From: Thalassotalea atypica
GTDB lineage: Bacteria; Pseudomonadota; Gammaproteobacteria; Enterobacterales; Alteromonadaceae
Assembly (NCBI RefSeq): GCF_030295975.1
Contig: NZ_AP027364.1
Location: forward strand, 4,030,001-4,094,000
Reading direction: 5' to 3'
DNA: 64,000 bases
The notes under the pieces were generated by a model that was not told the DNA's origin, did no database searches, and saw only the letters and a program-made list of their open reading frames with translations. Position numbers and translations under genes: made by a program. This document shows positions 43,181-51,654 of this stretch, piece after piece. How positions within the stretch are numbered: position 1 is the stretch's first letter; the number at the start of each line of letters is the position of its first letter.

Positions 43181-43390
43181 TTATGAGTAGTGTTCCTCAT
43201 GCGCCTGTTTTCTCGAGGCGCACAGACGTAATGTGTCTTTTTTTCTCTTCACTGACATAGACTGCCACTGGGTAATTTCATCAAGGTGGCGAAAACAACC
43301 AAGGCAGATATCCTGCGGATCTAAACAGCAATTTCTAACGCAAGGACTAGCTGGTATACCTGCCTCATTTTTATTAACACAATCCTCCAT
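43181..43390 (-). CDS. DUF1289 family cysteine-rich small protein
   Basis: The 69-residue protein carries the family motif SPCVRNCCLDPQDICLGCFR, in which cysteines are spaced as C-x3-C-x(8)-C-x2-C with an aspartate before the third; this pattern suggests metal binding. It is followed by HLDEITQWQSMS, also typical of DUF1289. No function is established for the family. It begins 22 bp after the large sensor-like gene upstream and is probably co-transcribed with it; it is convergent with queG. Confidence 0.85.
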   Translation of the reverse strand: MEDCVNKNEAGIPASPCVRNCCLDPQDICLGCFRHLDEITQWQSMSVKRKKDTLRLCASRKQAHEEHYS

Positions 43391-43412
43391 TTTTCCTCAC
43401 TTGTTTATATGC

Positions 43413-46400
43413 TTAGATCGCCTCAGCATAAGCCTTGATGGCAGACAATTCTAACTTGGCTTGTACAAGCAAACGTTCCATTTTATCGTACGCTTCGTTA
43501 ACAAGCGATTGCTCAAGCTGCTGAGCAACTTGTATTAATCCGGTGGCGGATAATATATTAGCGGTCAAATTAAGCTGTTTTAATAGCGAATCAAGAGGTT
43601 TGTACAACTGCTTGGTTAACGTGACTTCGATTAAACGAATGTCTTCCTCTAATGAGGTAATGTAGTCTTCTAGCATATACACTGCGAGTTCAGGCGAGCC
43701 TTGATTGTTAGCATATTTATCTAAATCAAAAGCCGGCAACAGGGTATCAAGCAGGCTAGAATCAAAAATATTAGGATCCAGTAGCGCCTGCCCATCAGTG
43801 CCTGATTTCATGCCCAAAGATCGCTCCATCGCGACATCATTTTTGTGAACACGAACTTGATGTTTTAACCAAGGTGACAATAACTGTACTATCGTTTTAA
43901 TCTGTGTAATTTTAGGCACGGTGCCAAAGTGCCAATGCTTCGCAATTTCTGCTTGTTTTTCATCGAGCTCGATGACTTCTTCGTTAGAGAAACTAAACAC
44001 TCCCCGTGCAATGGTTTTACCGGTTAGTAACTCAATTAACGGACTATGTGTAAACTCATTAAATAACACCAAATAGCGGCCAGATTGCCAATGTTTTTCC
44101 ATAGATTTACCATGACAAACCACCTTTACATGAAAACCTAACCATTGCAAAATGAGCCATAAACCTTGATGTTGCTGAGGAGACTTTACCGCCAGCAATA
44201 CCTCGACTTGACTCGGTTCATATTTAAACGGCGTTAATTTTTCACTGCAAATTAATAGATTACTATTTTCAGGTGATCGTAAAATACGCTCGCATTCACT
44301 CTGTAATTTTTCTTGGCAAAGCGGCGTTACCACCAGCGAATAAAGGCCGTTTCGCGATAAAGAGTCATTGTTGCTGTTTTGTAATACAATAAGCTTAGGT
44401 CTTTTTGCTTTAGGCAAACTATCGATATGAGCAATGACATCTTCAACGCTTTCTTTTTCGTGTTCGGCAAAGACGACAATATCGAGTTTGTGCCTGTTCA
44501 GATAACTCACGCCAAACTGTTCTGAAAATAGCTCAATTTCTGTCAAACCCGTAACTTTGGACATGACTTGCGCCAAGTATTTTTTAATAACGCTTTGTTT
44601 TTGTTTATCCCGACACAGTACTAATGCATGATAATTTTTCGCTGAATATTCTAACGATTTAGTCTTAGCTTTAAGTGAGGTTGCAATGGGTATTTCAAAT
44701 GAAATTTTATACCCAAGATCAGTTAACTCTGCGTTTAAGTTCTTACCATAAAATGCGCGGTACAATCTTAAGAAGTATGTCTCGGCCTCTTTATTATTAT
44801 CATTGAGCGCGCCGTCATTAATCAGGCATGCGTGTGAGGGTAATTCGATCAATGTTTTTAAGGTAGTTACATGGGCACTACACTTGATCAGTTGCTGTCC
44901 TGCATTTTGATCAATGGCGGTTACCGTTAGTAGCATTTGGCTTTTGTATTGCTCCTTCAATGCTGTCCGGCAAAAACTCGTTAACAGGCGCGTGAAAAGT
45001 CTGACATCAATTTTTGCTTGTTCGGCAAGATTTTCATCACACTGTAAAACAAGATTATTTTGCTGCAATTGAGCTTCATTAAAGGCATTAAAAGCAGCAC
45101 AATGAATTTCATCTCCCAAAACAACATCTTGCATGTTTCTGTTTTTTTCGCCGTAGTTCAATTGAGCGATAATCTGCTGCTGTCTGATCCATTCATACAT
45201 CCTAGCCAAAGGTCGATAAGATGATTGAATAGATATCCCTGAGACCAATGCAATGTTTTGATTTTGCAACATTGCCTGCACCAACATTTGCGACAGTTTC
45301 TCATAACTTTCATTCGAGTTTTTGTGTGCCTGCGCTTTGACAATTTCTTGTTGGCTGCGCAATGATTCAATTTCATTAAGCTGTGCAATTTTGAGTTCAT
45401 TATTCGCAATTGTGCCGAGCCACTGTTCTTGCTCAAATGCAATAGTCAACACAACAGCCGGCCCTGAAAGTAAAGTTACTTCTATAGATTCACTTTTTTT
45501 TGTTTCTTTCACTAAGCGAGCGCACTTGATAATACTTTTTGTCGTAGATGACGAAAAGTTACGTCGCCATGTCTGAGCAATATCTTGATTGCTCTGAGTT
45601 ACCATTTTTATGGTCTCAGTAGACTCTTTGTCAAGTTGGCCAGACGTCAAACGCCAGTCAGATACGTCCGTAGAATGCATGATATGTTCAAGGCGTTTAC
45701 GTAACGTTTGTTCAAGGTTTTTATAGTCTTCTTCATCATGTTCAGGGCGACTTACGCTACTGACTTGGCTACCAATTTCTTCGGCGTCTTGAGTTTGTAA
45801 AACCAGCTCATTCAACGCACTACCATCGAGCGTGTGTTGAACGACATTTTTAAGATGTACTTGGTGAAATTGTACCGTTCGATATAGTCGAAAAAACAAA
45901 AATAAAAGCACAGACACTGATAATATTAACCCGCCCCATATAACTGCAAGTATCTGCTCGTATGAAATATCAATGCCTAATTGGCTCAATAACTTTATTT
46001 TTGCCAGTGGTTGATGTTTTAGAAGCACTTTAGTGCCGGTAGGGCTGTGTGGAATTGATGCCAACGCTTGCTCAACCGCTAATTGATATGGGGCAAATAA
46101 CCGTAAATAACCACGCCATTTTGCCAGCAAGCGTTGCTCTTCAATAAGCAGATGATGTAATTCATTCATTTGCAATGAAATATTCTGAAATTGACCGAGG
46201 CTTTTTACATCATCATATAGCGTGAAGACTTGTAGCACATTTTCAGCGAAAAGTTCAAAGTCATCGATTGGCGTTTGTATATTTAGGTTATTAAGTTGAT
46301 GAGATATACGTGTCAGCATACGATGCATGAAATGCAGTTTTTCATCTGTTGTTTGCATTCCCTCTATTGGGCGTTTTTGCAACATCACACGCTCAAACGA

Positions 46401-46823
46401 GGCCAAAATAATATGTGCCTGATTAGCACTTTGTTGCCTGAACGTTTCATTTTTCTCACTGTTTTCACCAAGACGTTCTAATATTGCCTGATCAAATTCT
46501 AATAAATCAGCATGTTGTAATTGTTGTCTGTTGGATAAAAACGAGAAGTTTTCAATAATCACTTGATGATTTTCTTTTAACATATCACCTAATTTATAAC
46601 GTCCGACGTTATTAAGTGCGTAAAGAAATTGTGCATTCTTATTTGCTGTTTCTAGCGCTATTTTTGTTTGTGGAAGCTGCTCTGATAGCTGACTTTCCAA
46701 CTTTACTTGGTGTTGAAAAAACAACGAACCTATGCACAGCACAACACAGACCATCACAAAAATGATGAGTAATATTTGTGACAAAATTTGCCTAGAAAAA
46801 GGCGTTAACTTGCTATTATCCAT
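43413..46823 (-). CDS. Large membrane sensor-like protein with degenerate hybrid histidine kinase domains
   Basis: The 1136-residue protein has a transmembrane helix (about 14-36), a largely helical periplasmic domain (about 37-288), a second helix (about 290-313), and a long cytoplasmic part. That part reads like a hybrid kinase without its catalytic residues. The dimerisation helix (about 490-525) has valine where the phospho-histidine is expected, the ATPase-like region (about 605-715) shows no N or G boxes, and two receiver-like folds (about 731-850 and 871-985) lack the phospho-aspartate. A C-terminal Hpt-like four-helix region (about 1040-1130) contains no histidine. Function is unknown; a scaffolding or allosteric role is inference. 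Confidence 0.75.
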   Translation of the reverse strand: MDNSKLTPFSRQILSQILLIIFVMVCVVLCIGSLFFQHQVKLESQLSEQLPQTKIALETANKNAQFLYALNNVGRYKLGDMLKENHQVIIENFSFLSNRQQLQHADLLEFDQAILERLGENSEKNETFRQQSANQAHIILASFERVMLQKRPIEGMQTTDEKLHFMHRMLTRISHQLNNLNIQTPIDDFELFAENVLQVFTLYDDVKSLGQFQNISLQMNELHHLLIEEQRLLAKWRGYLRLFAPYQLAVEQALASIPHSPTGTKVLLKHQPLAKIKLLSQLGIDISYEQILAVIWGGLILSVSVLLFLFFRLYRTVQFHQVHLKNVVQHTLDGSALNELVLQTQDAEEIGSQVSSVSRPEHDEEDYKNLEQTLRKRLEHIMHSTDVSDWRLTSGQLDKESTETIKMVTQSNQDIAQTWRRNFSSSTTKSIIKCARLVKETKKSESIEVTLLSGPAVVLTIAFEQEQWLGTIANNELKIAQLNEIESLRSQQEIVKAQAHKNSNESYEKLSQMLVQAMLQNQNIALVSGISIQSSYRPLARMYEWIRQQQIIAQLNYGEKNRNMQDVVLGDEIHCAAFNAFNEAQLQQNNLVLQCDENLAEQAKIDVRLFTRLLTSFCRTALKEQYKSQMLLTVTAIDQNAGQQLIKCSAHVTTLKTLIELPSHACLINDGALNDNNKEAETYFLRLYRAFYGKNLNAELTDLGYKISFEIPIATSLKAKTKSLEYSAKNYHALVLCRDKQKQSVIKKYLAQVMSKVTGLTEIELFSEQFGVSYLNRHKLDIVVFAEHEKESVEDVIAHIDSLPKAKRPKLIVLQNSNNDSLSRNGLYSLVVTPLCQEKLQSECERILRSPENSNLLICSEKLTPFKYEPSQVEVLLAVKSPQQHQGLWLILQWLGFHVKVVCHGKSMEKHWQSGRYLVLFNEFTHSPLIELLTGKTIARGVFSFSNEEVIELDEKQAEIAKHWHFGTVPKITQIKTIVQLLSPWLKHQVRVHKNDVAMERSLGMKSGTDGQALLDPNIFDSSLLDTLLPAFDLDKYANNQGSPELAVYMLEDYITSLEEDIRLIEVTLTKQLYKPLDSLLKQLNLTANILSATGLIQVAQQLEQSLVNEAYDKMERLLVQAKLELSAIKAYAEAI

Positions 46824-46891
46824 TACAATTGACCAACTTTATTATTGGCACTTCCTTGTTATTTGGTTGAATATTCCTTCAAATTCACTGC

Positions 46892-46917
46892 TCGATCATT
46901 GCATGTACAATAATCGA
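46892..46917. promoter_or_regulatory. 26-bp operator-like inverted repeat upstream of the sensor-like gene
   Basis: TCGATCATTG (46892-46901) and CAATAATCGA (46908-46917) form 10-bp arms with one mismatch around a 6-base centre. It lies about 70-95 bp upstream of the sensor-like gene and 55 bp beyond the end of the DUF4442 gene. Spacing and symmetry fit a binding site for a dimeric regulator; no regulator can be named. Confidence 0.45.
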
Positions 46918-46971
46918 ACAAATGCTTCTTGCTAGTGTAATGGATTCATTTAGATATTCAAAGGCTACGGA

Positions 46972-47457
46972 TTAACGTTTCTTATTTACCCACGCCCAAT
47001 GCATTTCGCAGTCTATCGGCTCTAGCCCTGATTCATCCGTGATCTTAACCGAAACTATCACATCCCCTTTATCTTGTGATTGAATTAGCGTGACTTGTTC
47101 ATCAGTTAGTGTAGCCACTGCACTCAAGTCTCCTTGCATTCTCCGCGTGTAATTTACTGTCATAGATTTTAATAATGGAATATGACTGTCTGGTACGTTC
47201 ATGCCAAACACGATGCCGGTCGCAGACTCAGCTAATAAACTCGCCGCAATTGCGTGAACGCCACCAATGTGATTTTGTACTTTTTTTCTATTTTTGAGGG
47301 TTAAGTGCGTCTGACGTTGACTGACTGCAATAATTTTGACGCCTGACGTATTTGCATATTTCACCATAGTACAGAATAGTTTCGTCAGCAAAAAACTTTG
47401 CGTAAACACAGGAAAAGTATAAATTTTTGCTACTGCTTTACTAAACCGATTGGCCAT
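46972..47457 (-). CDS. DUF4442 hotdog-fold protein (possible thioesterase)
   Basis: This 161-residue protein matches the DUF4442 branch of the hotdog superfamily: a helical N-terminus, then NHIGGVHAIAASLLAESATG (about 82-101), where the His/Ala pattern is the PaaI-like active-site helix, and a C-terminal beta-strand region. PaaI-type relatives hydrolyse acyl-CoA thioesters, so thioesterase activity is plausible but unproven. It is transcribed in the same direction as the sensor-like gene, 148 bp upstream of it. Confidence 0.75.
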   Translation of the reverse strand: MANRFSKAVAKIYTFPVFTQSFLLTKLFCTMVKYANTSGVKIIAVSQRQTHLTLKNRKKVQNHIGGVHAIAASLLAESATGIVFGMNVPDSHIPLLKSMTVNYTRRMQGDLSAVATLTDEQVTLIQSQDKGDVIVSVKITDESGLEPIDCEMHWAWVNKKR

Positions 47458-47638
47458 AAGGTTATCTCTTTTATAATCTTTAGTTATTTTATTGTTCTAC
47501 AAACTGGTCTGACCTTCAAGGATAATCTAATTGTTATAGACATGCAAAGGCTTGTAAAAACACACAGAGAGGCGCAAGTGTACTCACTCATATAACAAGT
47601 TTTAGGTGAATCAAATTAGAAGTGAATGATAGGAAATA

Positions 47639-47670
47639 CGGCCTTGCATATATGAAAATGTGCAAGGCCG
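47639..47670 (-). terminator. Strong hairpin downstream of orn
   Basis: CGGCCTTGCA (47639-47648) and TGCAAGGCCG (47661-47670) form a perfect 10-bp GC-rich stem with a 12-base loop, 33 bp after the orn stop. Read on the minus strand it is followed by TATTTCC, a poor T run, so it may instead act as a 3' stabilising hairpin. Confidence 0.5.
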
Positions 47671-47703
47671 ATACAATATAGAAGTCTTATGATGAATGTT
47701 TTC

Positions 47704-48249
47704 TTAAAGATTAAAAAAGTGCGCTTGATAGACTTTGAGCTCTGCAATTGACTCCCTAATGTCATCTAACGCTAAGTGCGCTCCCGTCTTGACGACTTTA
47801 TCCAGCACCTCTGGTTTCCAGCGTCTGGCTAGCTCTTTAATGGTGCTGACATCCAAATTACGGTAATGAAAGTACTCTTCAAAATCCGGCATATATTTAT
47901 TAATAAAACGGCGATCTTGGCCAATACTGTTGCCGCACATGGGAGACTTGCCTTTGGCGACAAATTGCTCAACAAATTGCAGTGTCTGTTGTGTTGCCGT
48001 TACCAAATCCGTTTTACTGTCGCGACAACGCTGTGTCAAACCCGATTTTCCATGATGTTCAATACACCAATCGCTCATATTATCGAGTATCTGATCTGTT
48101 TGGTGAATCGCAAACACAGGACCCTCGGCCAAAATGTTTAACTGACTATCAGTTACTATCGTAGCAATCTCTAAAATAACATCGACTTTAGGTTCTAAGC
48201 CTGTCATTTCGAGATCTAACCAGATTAAATTACTGTCATTACAACTCAT
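47704..48249 (-). CDS. orn: Oligoribonuclease
   Basis: This 181-residue DEDDh 3'-5' exonuclease degrades 2-5-nt RNAs, including pGpG from c-di-GMP breakdown. The first acidic motif [11 protein letters not shown] lies at about 9-19, [11 protein letters not shown] (about 107-117) holds the second, and the C-terminal [11 protein letters not shown] has the third with its histidine. The frame extends to 48408, but the ATG at 48249 gives the canonical length and N-terminus and has AAAGAGAA upstream. It is divergent from rsgA, a conserved pairing. Confidence 0.97.
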   Translation of the reverse strand: MSCNDSNLIWLDLEMTGLEPKVDVILEIATIVTDSQLNILAEGPVFAIHQTDQILDNMSDWCIEHHGKSGLTQRCRDSKTDLVTATQQTLQFVEQFVAKGKSPMCGNSIGQDRRFINKYMPDFEEYFHYRNLDVSTIKELARRWKPEVLDKVVKTGAHLALDDIRESIAELKVYQAHFFNL

Positions 48250-48310
48250 GCGTTTCTCTTTAAGCAAATGCCTACCAAGATAAGCATTAGGTGAATGATT
48301 AATAACTAAG

Positions 48311-48316
48311 TATAAT
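48311..48316 (+). promoter_or_regulatory. Perfect -10 hexamer upstream of rsgA
   Basis: TATAAT occurs 67 bp before the preferred rsgA start in the orn/rsgA gap. No convincing -35 is visible at 16-18 bp. If used, transcription would begin near 48323, too close to the ATG at 48332 to leave room for a ribosome site, which favours the downstream GTG start. Confidence 0.4.
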
Positions 48317-48382
48317 ACGTGAGAACTAACCATGATGAAAAGCCATTGTTTATCCATTGGCGAAATTAACGAAACTTTACCC

Positions 48383-49420
48383 GTGGCGAAAAAGAGAAAG
48401 CTGACCAAAGGTCAAACAAGGCGCATACAAGCTAATCAAGACAAAAAGCTAAATCGCAAAAACGATACCGTCAATTGGCAAGATGAAGAGTTAGGCGAGC
48501 CTCAAACAGGTGTGGTGATCAGCCGATTCGGCCAACATGCAGACATTGAAAGTCAGTCTGGTGACATTCACCGCTGTAATTTGCGCCGTTCTATCAAATC
48601 ACTCGTCTGTGGTGATAAAGTGTTATGGCGACAAGGTAAGGAGACTGAGCACAGTATTTCAGGTGTTATTGAAGCCGTACATGAACGGGCTTCCGAATTA
48701 AGCCGTCCTGACGTATATGACGGCGTAAAGCCCATTGCCGCAAATATAAGCCAAATTGTTATTGTTTCTTCTGTACTCCCCGCATTTAATGCAGACATAA
48801 TCGACCGATACATTATTGCCTGTGAACAAATCAGTATTAAGCCCACTATTTTGCTCAATAAAATTGATCTGCTTGATGGTGCACAAGAGCAAGAAATTGC
48901 CAAGCAATTAGACATATACCGAGATATTGGCTATCAAATATTATTTGCCAGCAGCGAGAGCGAGCATGGCATTGAGGATTTACGCACTCAACTCAAAGAT
49001 CACATCAGTATTTTTGTTGGACAGTCAGGAGTGGGTAAGTCAACATTGGTAAATTCGCTAATGCCTGAACTTGGCTTATTAACGAAATCAGTATCAGAAA
49101 ACTCTGGGCTCGGACAACATACAACAACAGTTGCCAGACTATACCATTTTAAAGAAGGCGGAGACTTAATTGACTCCCCAGGAATTCGGGAATTTGGCCT
49201 CTGGCATTTATCTCCAGAACAAGTTGCTGAAGGGTTTATCGAATTTTCAGACTTTTTAGGAACCTGTAAATTCAGAGATTGTAAGCATAAAAAAGATCCC
49301 GGTTGTGCTTTGATTGCAGCAAGTGAGCAGGGAAAAATACACCCTGAACGACTGGCAAGTTTTCAACGCATTGTCGATAGTTTAGATACAAATACATTAA
49401 CGTCTCGATTTAGAGATTAA
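48383..49420 (+). CDS. rsgA: Ribosome small-subunit GTPase RsgA
   Basis: This 345-residue circularly permuted GTPase checks 30S subunit maturation. An N-terminal basic tail ([18 protein letters not shown]) and OB fold precede the G domain with NKIDLL (G4), then [14 protein letters not shown] (G1) and [10 protein letters not shown] (G3); a zinc motif [14 protein letters not shown] follows. The frame opens at an ATG at 48332. The GTG at 48383 is preferred because it aligns with the E. coli N-terminus and fits the upstream -10; the ribosome site is weak in both cases. Confidence 0.95.
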   Translation: MAKKRKLTKGQTRRIQANQDKKLNRKNDTVNWQDEELGEPQTGVVISRFGQHADIESQSGDIHRCNLRRSIKSLVCGDKVLWRQGKETEHSISGVIEAVHERASELSRPDVYDGVKPIAANISQIVIVSSVLPAFNADIIDRYIIACEQISIKPTILLNKIDLLDGAQEQEIAKQLDIYRDIGYQILFASSESEHGIEDLRTQLKDHISIFVGQSGVGKSTLVNSLMPELGLLTKSVSENSGLGQHTTTVARLYHFKEGGDLIDSPGIREFGLWHLSPEQVAEGFIEFSDFLGTCKFRDCKHKKDPGCALIAASEQGKIHPERLASFQRIVDSLDTNTLTSRFRD

Positions 49421-49456
49421 TTCACACCCTATTATTGAATGATTTAAGGAAAATTC

Positions 49457-50323
49457 GTGTTACTTGATAAATTAAAAATTACCTTACAGTACATTATGCC
49501 TAAACATGCCCTGTCACGTTTAGTAGGTAAATTTGCCGCAGCAGAGGCTGGATGGTTCACCACCCAAGCCATATCTTGGTTTATCAAGGCTTATGACATT
49601 AACATGGATGAAGCGAAGTTGAAGAAAGCCACTGATTTCAATACGTTCAATGATTTTTTCACTCGAGAATTAGAAGATGGGGCTCGCACCATTAATAATA
49701 ATGAGATGACGCTTTGTTATCCGGTAGATGGAAAAATTAGCCAGCAAGGTGATATCGAAGCAGGCAAGCTGATTCAAGCAAAAGGTTTTGATTACAGTTT
49801 AACCACGTTACTCGGCGGTGATGAGCAGACTGCGAAGCCATTTGAAGACGGTAAGTTTTCCTGCATTTACCTAGCCCCTAAAGATTATCATCGTATTCAT
49901 ATGCCTATAACCGGCACGTTGCGTGAAATGATCTATGTTCCTGGCGATTTGTTTTCTGTTAACCCGTTGACGGCAAACAATGTGCCTAATTTATTCGCCC
50001 GTAATGAAAGAGTAGTGACTATATTTGATACGGCTAACGGCCCAATGGCAATGGTACTTGTAGGAGCGACAATAGTGGCAAGCATCGAAACAGTTTGGGC
50101 AGGTACTATCACTCCACCTGCCGGTAAAGATGTTTTCCGCTGGCATTACCCTGCATCGGGTATTGATGCCATTACCTTGCAAAAAGGTGACGAAATGGGC
50201 CGATTTAAACTAGGCTCAACGGTAGTAACTACGTTTGCGAAAAATATGGTTGAGTTTAATGAAACAGCTGGACCGGAAACAGTTACGCGCCTAGGTAAAC
50301 ATTATGCGGATATCAAAGCTTAA
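49457..50323 (+). CDS. psd: Phosphatidylserine decarboxylase proenzyme
   Basis: The 288-residue proenzyme makes phosphatidylethanolamine. It cleaves itself between Gly253 and Ser254 in the LGST motif (252-255) to give a pyruvoyl-bearing alpha chain. Conserved segments include [24 protein letters not shown] (charge-relay histidines) and [11 protein letters not shown]. The start is GTG with AAGGAAAA 5 bases upstream. It follows rsgA by 36 bp and is followed by a glycerophosphodiesterase gene. Confidence 0.97.
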   Translation: MLLDKLKITLQYIMPKHALSRLVGKFAAAEAGWFTTQAISWFIKAYDINMDEAKLKKATDFNTFNDFFTRELEDGARTINNNEMTLCYPVDGKISQQGDIEAGKLIQAKGFDYSLTTLLGGDEQTAKPFEDGKFSCIYLAPKDYHRIHMPITGTLREMIYVPGDLFSVNPLTANNVPNLFARNERVVTIFDTANGPMAMVLVGATIVASIETVWAGTITPPAGKDVFRWHYPASGIDAITLQKGDEMGRFKLGSTVVTTFAKNMVEFNETAGPETVTRLGKHYADIKA

Positions 50324-50332
50324 GTTTATCGT

Positions 50333-51055
50333 ATGTTGATCATTGCACATCGCGGCGCGAGTGGTGAATATCCTGAAAATACCCTACTTGCGTTTGAACA
50401 AGCTATTGAACAAGGTGCTGATGGCGTCGAGCTCGACGTTCAGCATCACCCAAGCGGCGAGCTGTTGCTGATTCATGATCGTTACGTGAATACAAATCAT
50501 GGTGAAGTAAAGCACTATAGCGAGCTCTCCAGCGAACAAATCAAAAAACTCTCGCTGCCTGAAAAACAGTCAGTTGTTACTCTTAAACAAGCGCTAACCT
50601 GTATTGCCGGAAGATGTTTGGTGAACATTGAACTCAAATGTATGAGTGATAATGAAGTAGAAATAACCTCGCTCCTTGAACACATAAGGAAAGTTATCGG
50701 CCAAGCGGTTAATAACTCAGGCTTTTCAAATCAGCAATTTATCATTTCTTCTTTCAATCATTCCTTACTAAAGCACTGTGAAGAAATAATTCCTGAAGTA
50801 AGTAAAGCAGCACTCATCGCTTGCAATCCTCTTAATGTTAAAAGCTTGACCGACGAGCTTTCGCTCGTAGCTATCAACCCTTCAATTGATTGTCTTAATC
50901 ACAGTTTTGTAAAACGTGTTCATCAGCTAGATATGCAAGTATGGGTTTATACTGTAGATCACACCTTAGATATTGAAAAATGTCGTGAATTAGGTGTTGA
51001 CGCAATTTTTACGAATTATCCCCGCAAAACCCGCAATTATTTATCAGCAATTTAA
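50333..51055 (+). CDS. Glycerophosphodiester phosphodiesterase family protein
   Basis: This 240-residue TIM-barrel enzyme is of the GDPD/UgpQ type, which splits glycerophosphodiesters such as glycerophosphoethanolamine into glycerol-3-phosphate and an alcohol. The N-terminal IAHRGASGEYPENT (about 3-16) holds the catalytic His-Arg, GADGVELDVQ (about 29-38) the metal-binding acids, and LLIHDRYVN (about 44-52) the second histidine. There is no signal peptide, so it should be cytoplasmic. It lies 9 bp after psd and is probably co-transcribed. Confidence 0.92.
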   Translation: MLIIAHRGASGEYPENTLLAFEQAIEQGADGVELDVQHHPSGELLLIHDRYVNTNHGEVKHYSELSSEQIKKLSLPEKQSVVTLKQALTCIAGRCLVNIELKCMSDNEVEITSLLEHIRKVIGQAVNNSGFSNQQFIISSFNHSLLKHCEEIIPEVSKAALIACNPLNVKSLTDELSLVAINPSIDCLNHSFVKRVHQLDMQVWVYTVDHTLDIEKCRELGVDAIFTNYPRKTRNYLSAI

Positions 51056-51139
51056 CCATAGAATGATTGCGTAGCACTCAAATTTAAGTGACACTGGAAA
51101 ATAGAATACAAAAACATTTGCTCATTTTATATCCAGAGT

Positions 51140-51174
51140 ATACGATTAAGTTCGTATGTGACATTTTTGTAACA
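51140..51174. promoter_or_regulatory. Two adjoining inverted repeats upstream of the BlaI-like gene
   Basis: ATACGA-N6-TCGTAT (51140-51157) is directly followed by TGTGACA-N4-TGTAACA (51157-51174, one mismatch in the arms). They lie 80-115 bp upstream of the BlaI/MecI-like gene. BlaI-type repressors bind dyads rich in TACA/TGTA, so these are candidate autoregulatory operators. This link is inference. Confidence 0.45.
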
Positions 51175-51255
51175 CTAAATTTTTGCTTATTTGATCGAAA
51201 AATGGATGTTCACAACTCCATAAAAATAAGTATTTACGTATAAAGGAAGTATTAA

Positions 51256-51636
51256 ATGGCTAGAGACAACTCAAGCGTTAAGCCGACGGAAGCCGAATTA
51301 ACATTGCTCAACATATTGTGGCAAATTGGCCCTGCTACTGTCAGACAAGTACATGAAACTGTCAGTAAAAATCAAAGAACGGGCTATACTACGGTATTGA
51401 AGATATTGCAGATCATGCATGAAAAATCATTGGTCATTCGCGATGAAAGCAACCGCGCTCATGTATATGCGGCAGCAAACAGCGAAATGCAAACTCAGTC
51501 TTCATTGATTAAAGATCTCATCAGTAAAGCATTTGGTGGGTCAACGTCTAAACTAGTGATGCGCGCAATCGATGACACTACTAGTCAAAAAGACATTGAT
51601 GATATTCGTCAATTATTGAACAGTTTAGAAAAGTAA
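51256..51636 (+). CDS. BlaI/MecI/CopY family transcriptional repressor
   Basis: The 126-residue protein is a winged-helix repressor: PTEAELTLLNILWQIGPATVRQVHE (from about residue 11) and TGYTTVLKILQIMHEKSLVIRDES (about 41-64) are the DNA-binding part. The C-terminal helices mediate dimerisation. In characterised systems a partner M56 peptidase triggers repressor cleavage. The M56 gene here starts 18 bp downstream, so the two form a pair. AAGGA precedes the ATG by 8 bases. Targets are unknown; no beta-lactamase gene is nearby. Confidence 0.93.
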   Translation: MARDNSSVKPTEAELTLLNILWQIGPATVRQVHETVSKNQRTGYTTVLKILQIMHEKSLVIRDESNRAHVYAAANSEMQTQSSLIKDLISKAFGGSTSKLVMRAIDDTTSQKDIDDIRQLLNSLEK

Positions 51637-51654
51637 AAAGGTATAGCAATACAA

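Noticed and set aside
46732-46935. Small plus-strand frame across the pseudo-kinase start
   Set aside because: It overlaps the signal-anchor coding region of the large gene and has no upstream promoter or ribosome site.
47458-47703. tRNA genes near orn/rsgA, as found in E. coli
   Set aside because: I looked for cloverleaf arms and the TTCGA/TTCAA T-loop pattern in the gaps around orn and saw none.
48568-48915. 115-residue minus-strand frame inside rsgA
   Set aside because: It is antisense to the OB-fold/G-domain junction of rsgA and has no ribosome site or family pattern.
51157-51174. TGTGACA-N4-TGTAACA read as a CRP site
   Set aside because: The spacing and right arm do not match TGTGA-N6-TCACA, so a local dyad for the BlaI-like repressor is more likely.
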